25,905 nt of DNA from JBBIJH01 sp037446075 (GTDB taxonomy: Bacteria > Bacteroidota > Ignavibacteria > UBA10030 > JAHEZR01): assembly GCA_037446075.1 (NCBI GenBank), contig JBBIJH010000023.1, forward strand, positions 1 to 25,905, written 5' to 3'. Positions 25,689 to 25,905 of this stretch are shown piece after piece. The number at the start of each line of letters is the position of its first letter. Position 1 is the stretch's first letter. The translations under genes were made by a program, and so were the position numbers. The notes under the pieces were generated by a model. It searched no databases and was not told the origin of the DNA. It saw nothing but the letters and a program-made list of their open reading frames with translations.

Positions 25689-25905
25689 TCATTGATCGGG
25701 ATATGCAGCGGCAACGATGCGGGCAAATTCCTCGGCCCGCAGGGACGCTCCACCTACAAGGGCCCCGTCCACGTCTGGCTGGGTCAATAGGTTGGAGGCG
25801 TTCTCGGCCTTTACACTTCCGCCGTACTGGATTGTGGTCTGCTGTGCAAGGGTTTGGTCGTAAAGTCTAGAGAGAATGCCTCTGATGAAGGCATGAACTT
25901 CCTGC
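25689..25905 (-). CDS. tpiA: Triosephosphate isomerase, C-terminal 72 residues
   Basis: The reading frame enters from the right edge and stops at TGA 25691-25689. It ends with IQYGGSVKAENASNLL, then VDGALVGGASLRAEEFARIV. This is the phosphate-binding loop and last barrel strand of triosephosphate isomerase (YGGSV, and GxLVGGASL), near the expected C-terminus. The enzyme interconverts dihydroxyacetone phosphate and glyceraldehyde-3-phosphate in the cytoplasm. The catalytic Lys, His and Glu lie outside the window. The frame is on the same strand as everything else, but a 180-base gap with a possible promoter separates it from the next gene. Confidence 0.96.
   Translation of the reverse strand, partial: QEVHAFIRGILSRLYDQTLAQQTTIQYGGSVKAENASNLLTQPDVDGALVGGASLRAEEFARIVAAAYPDQ

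Noticed and set aside
1..25905. CRISPR arrays, insertion sequences, phage genes, rRNA and tRNA genes
   Set aside because: Looked for on both strands. No regular spaced repeats, transposase motifs, terminal inverted repeats or tRNA cloverleaf were seen, although reading by eye could miss small RNAs.

Overview
All 17 protein-coding genes I can support lie on the minus strand, so transcription runs from high to low coordinates. The window reads as a chromosomal segment of an uncultured Gram-negative bacterium. It carries lipid A genes (lpxB, lpxK), a bacterial phospholipid route (plsY, gpsA), the MEP isoprenoid pathway (ispD), queuosine synthesis (queA), Smc and RecG. A run of ten N bases inside recG points to a draft or metagenome scaffold. 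I cannot fix the phylum. The membrane-anchored GH2-like protein and the scattered housekeeping operon would fit one of the lesser-known Gram-negative phyla, but that is inference.

Layout in order of transcription. The 3' end of tpiA enters at the right edge (25689-25905). A 180-base gap holds a weak terminator-like hairpin and a plausible promoter. A long, tightly packed run follows: a GH2-like protein with a six-helix membrane tail, smc, a secreted protein of unknown function, an MtnX-like HAD phosphatase, an ICMT/PEMT-like membrane methyltransferase, lpxB, lpxK, a class I glutamine amidotransferase-like hydrolase, ppdK, queA, ispD, plsY, gpsA, a YtcJ-like amidohydrolase and recG. The largest gap in this run is 90 bases and several genes overlap or abut, so it may be one long or a few nested operons of cell-envelope and core metabolism.

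After recG comes the only gap over 300 bases (3194-3529). It holds a good Rho-independent terminator candidate, a near-consensus sigma70 promoter immediately behind it, and a leader with a GC-rich hairpin. That promoter drives a separate four-gene operon: two tandem D-Ala-D-Ala-ligase-like ATP-grasp enzymes, a small GNAT acetyltransferase, and a KamA-family radical SAM aminomutase cut by the left edge.

Two points stand out. First, the ATP-grasp/ATP-grasp/GNAT/KamA operon looks like a dedicated, undescribed pathway, perhaps making a beta-amino-acid amide or peptide. Second, the GH2-like protein lacks both catalytic glutamates where the family motifs place them and is fused to a membrane domain, so it is probably not a glycosidase but a carbohydrate-binding or envelope-structural protein.
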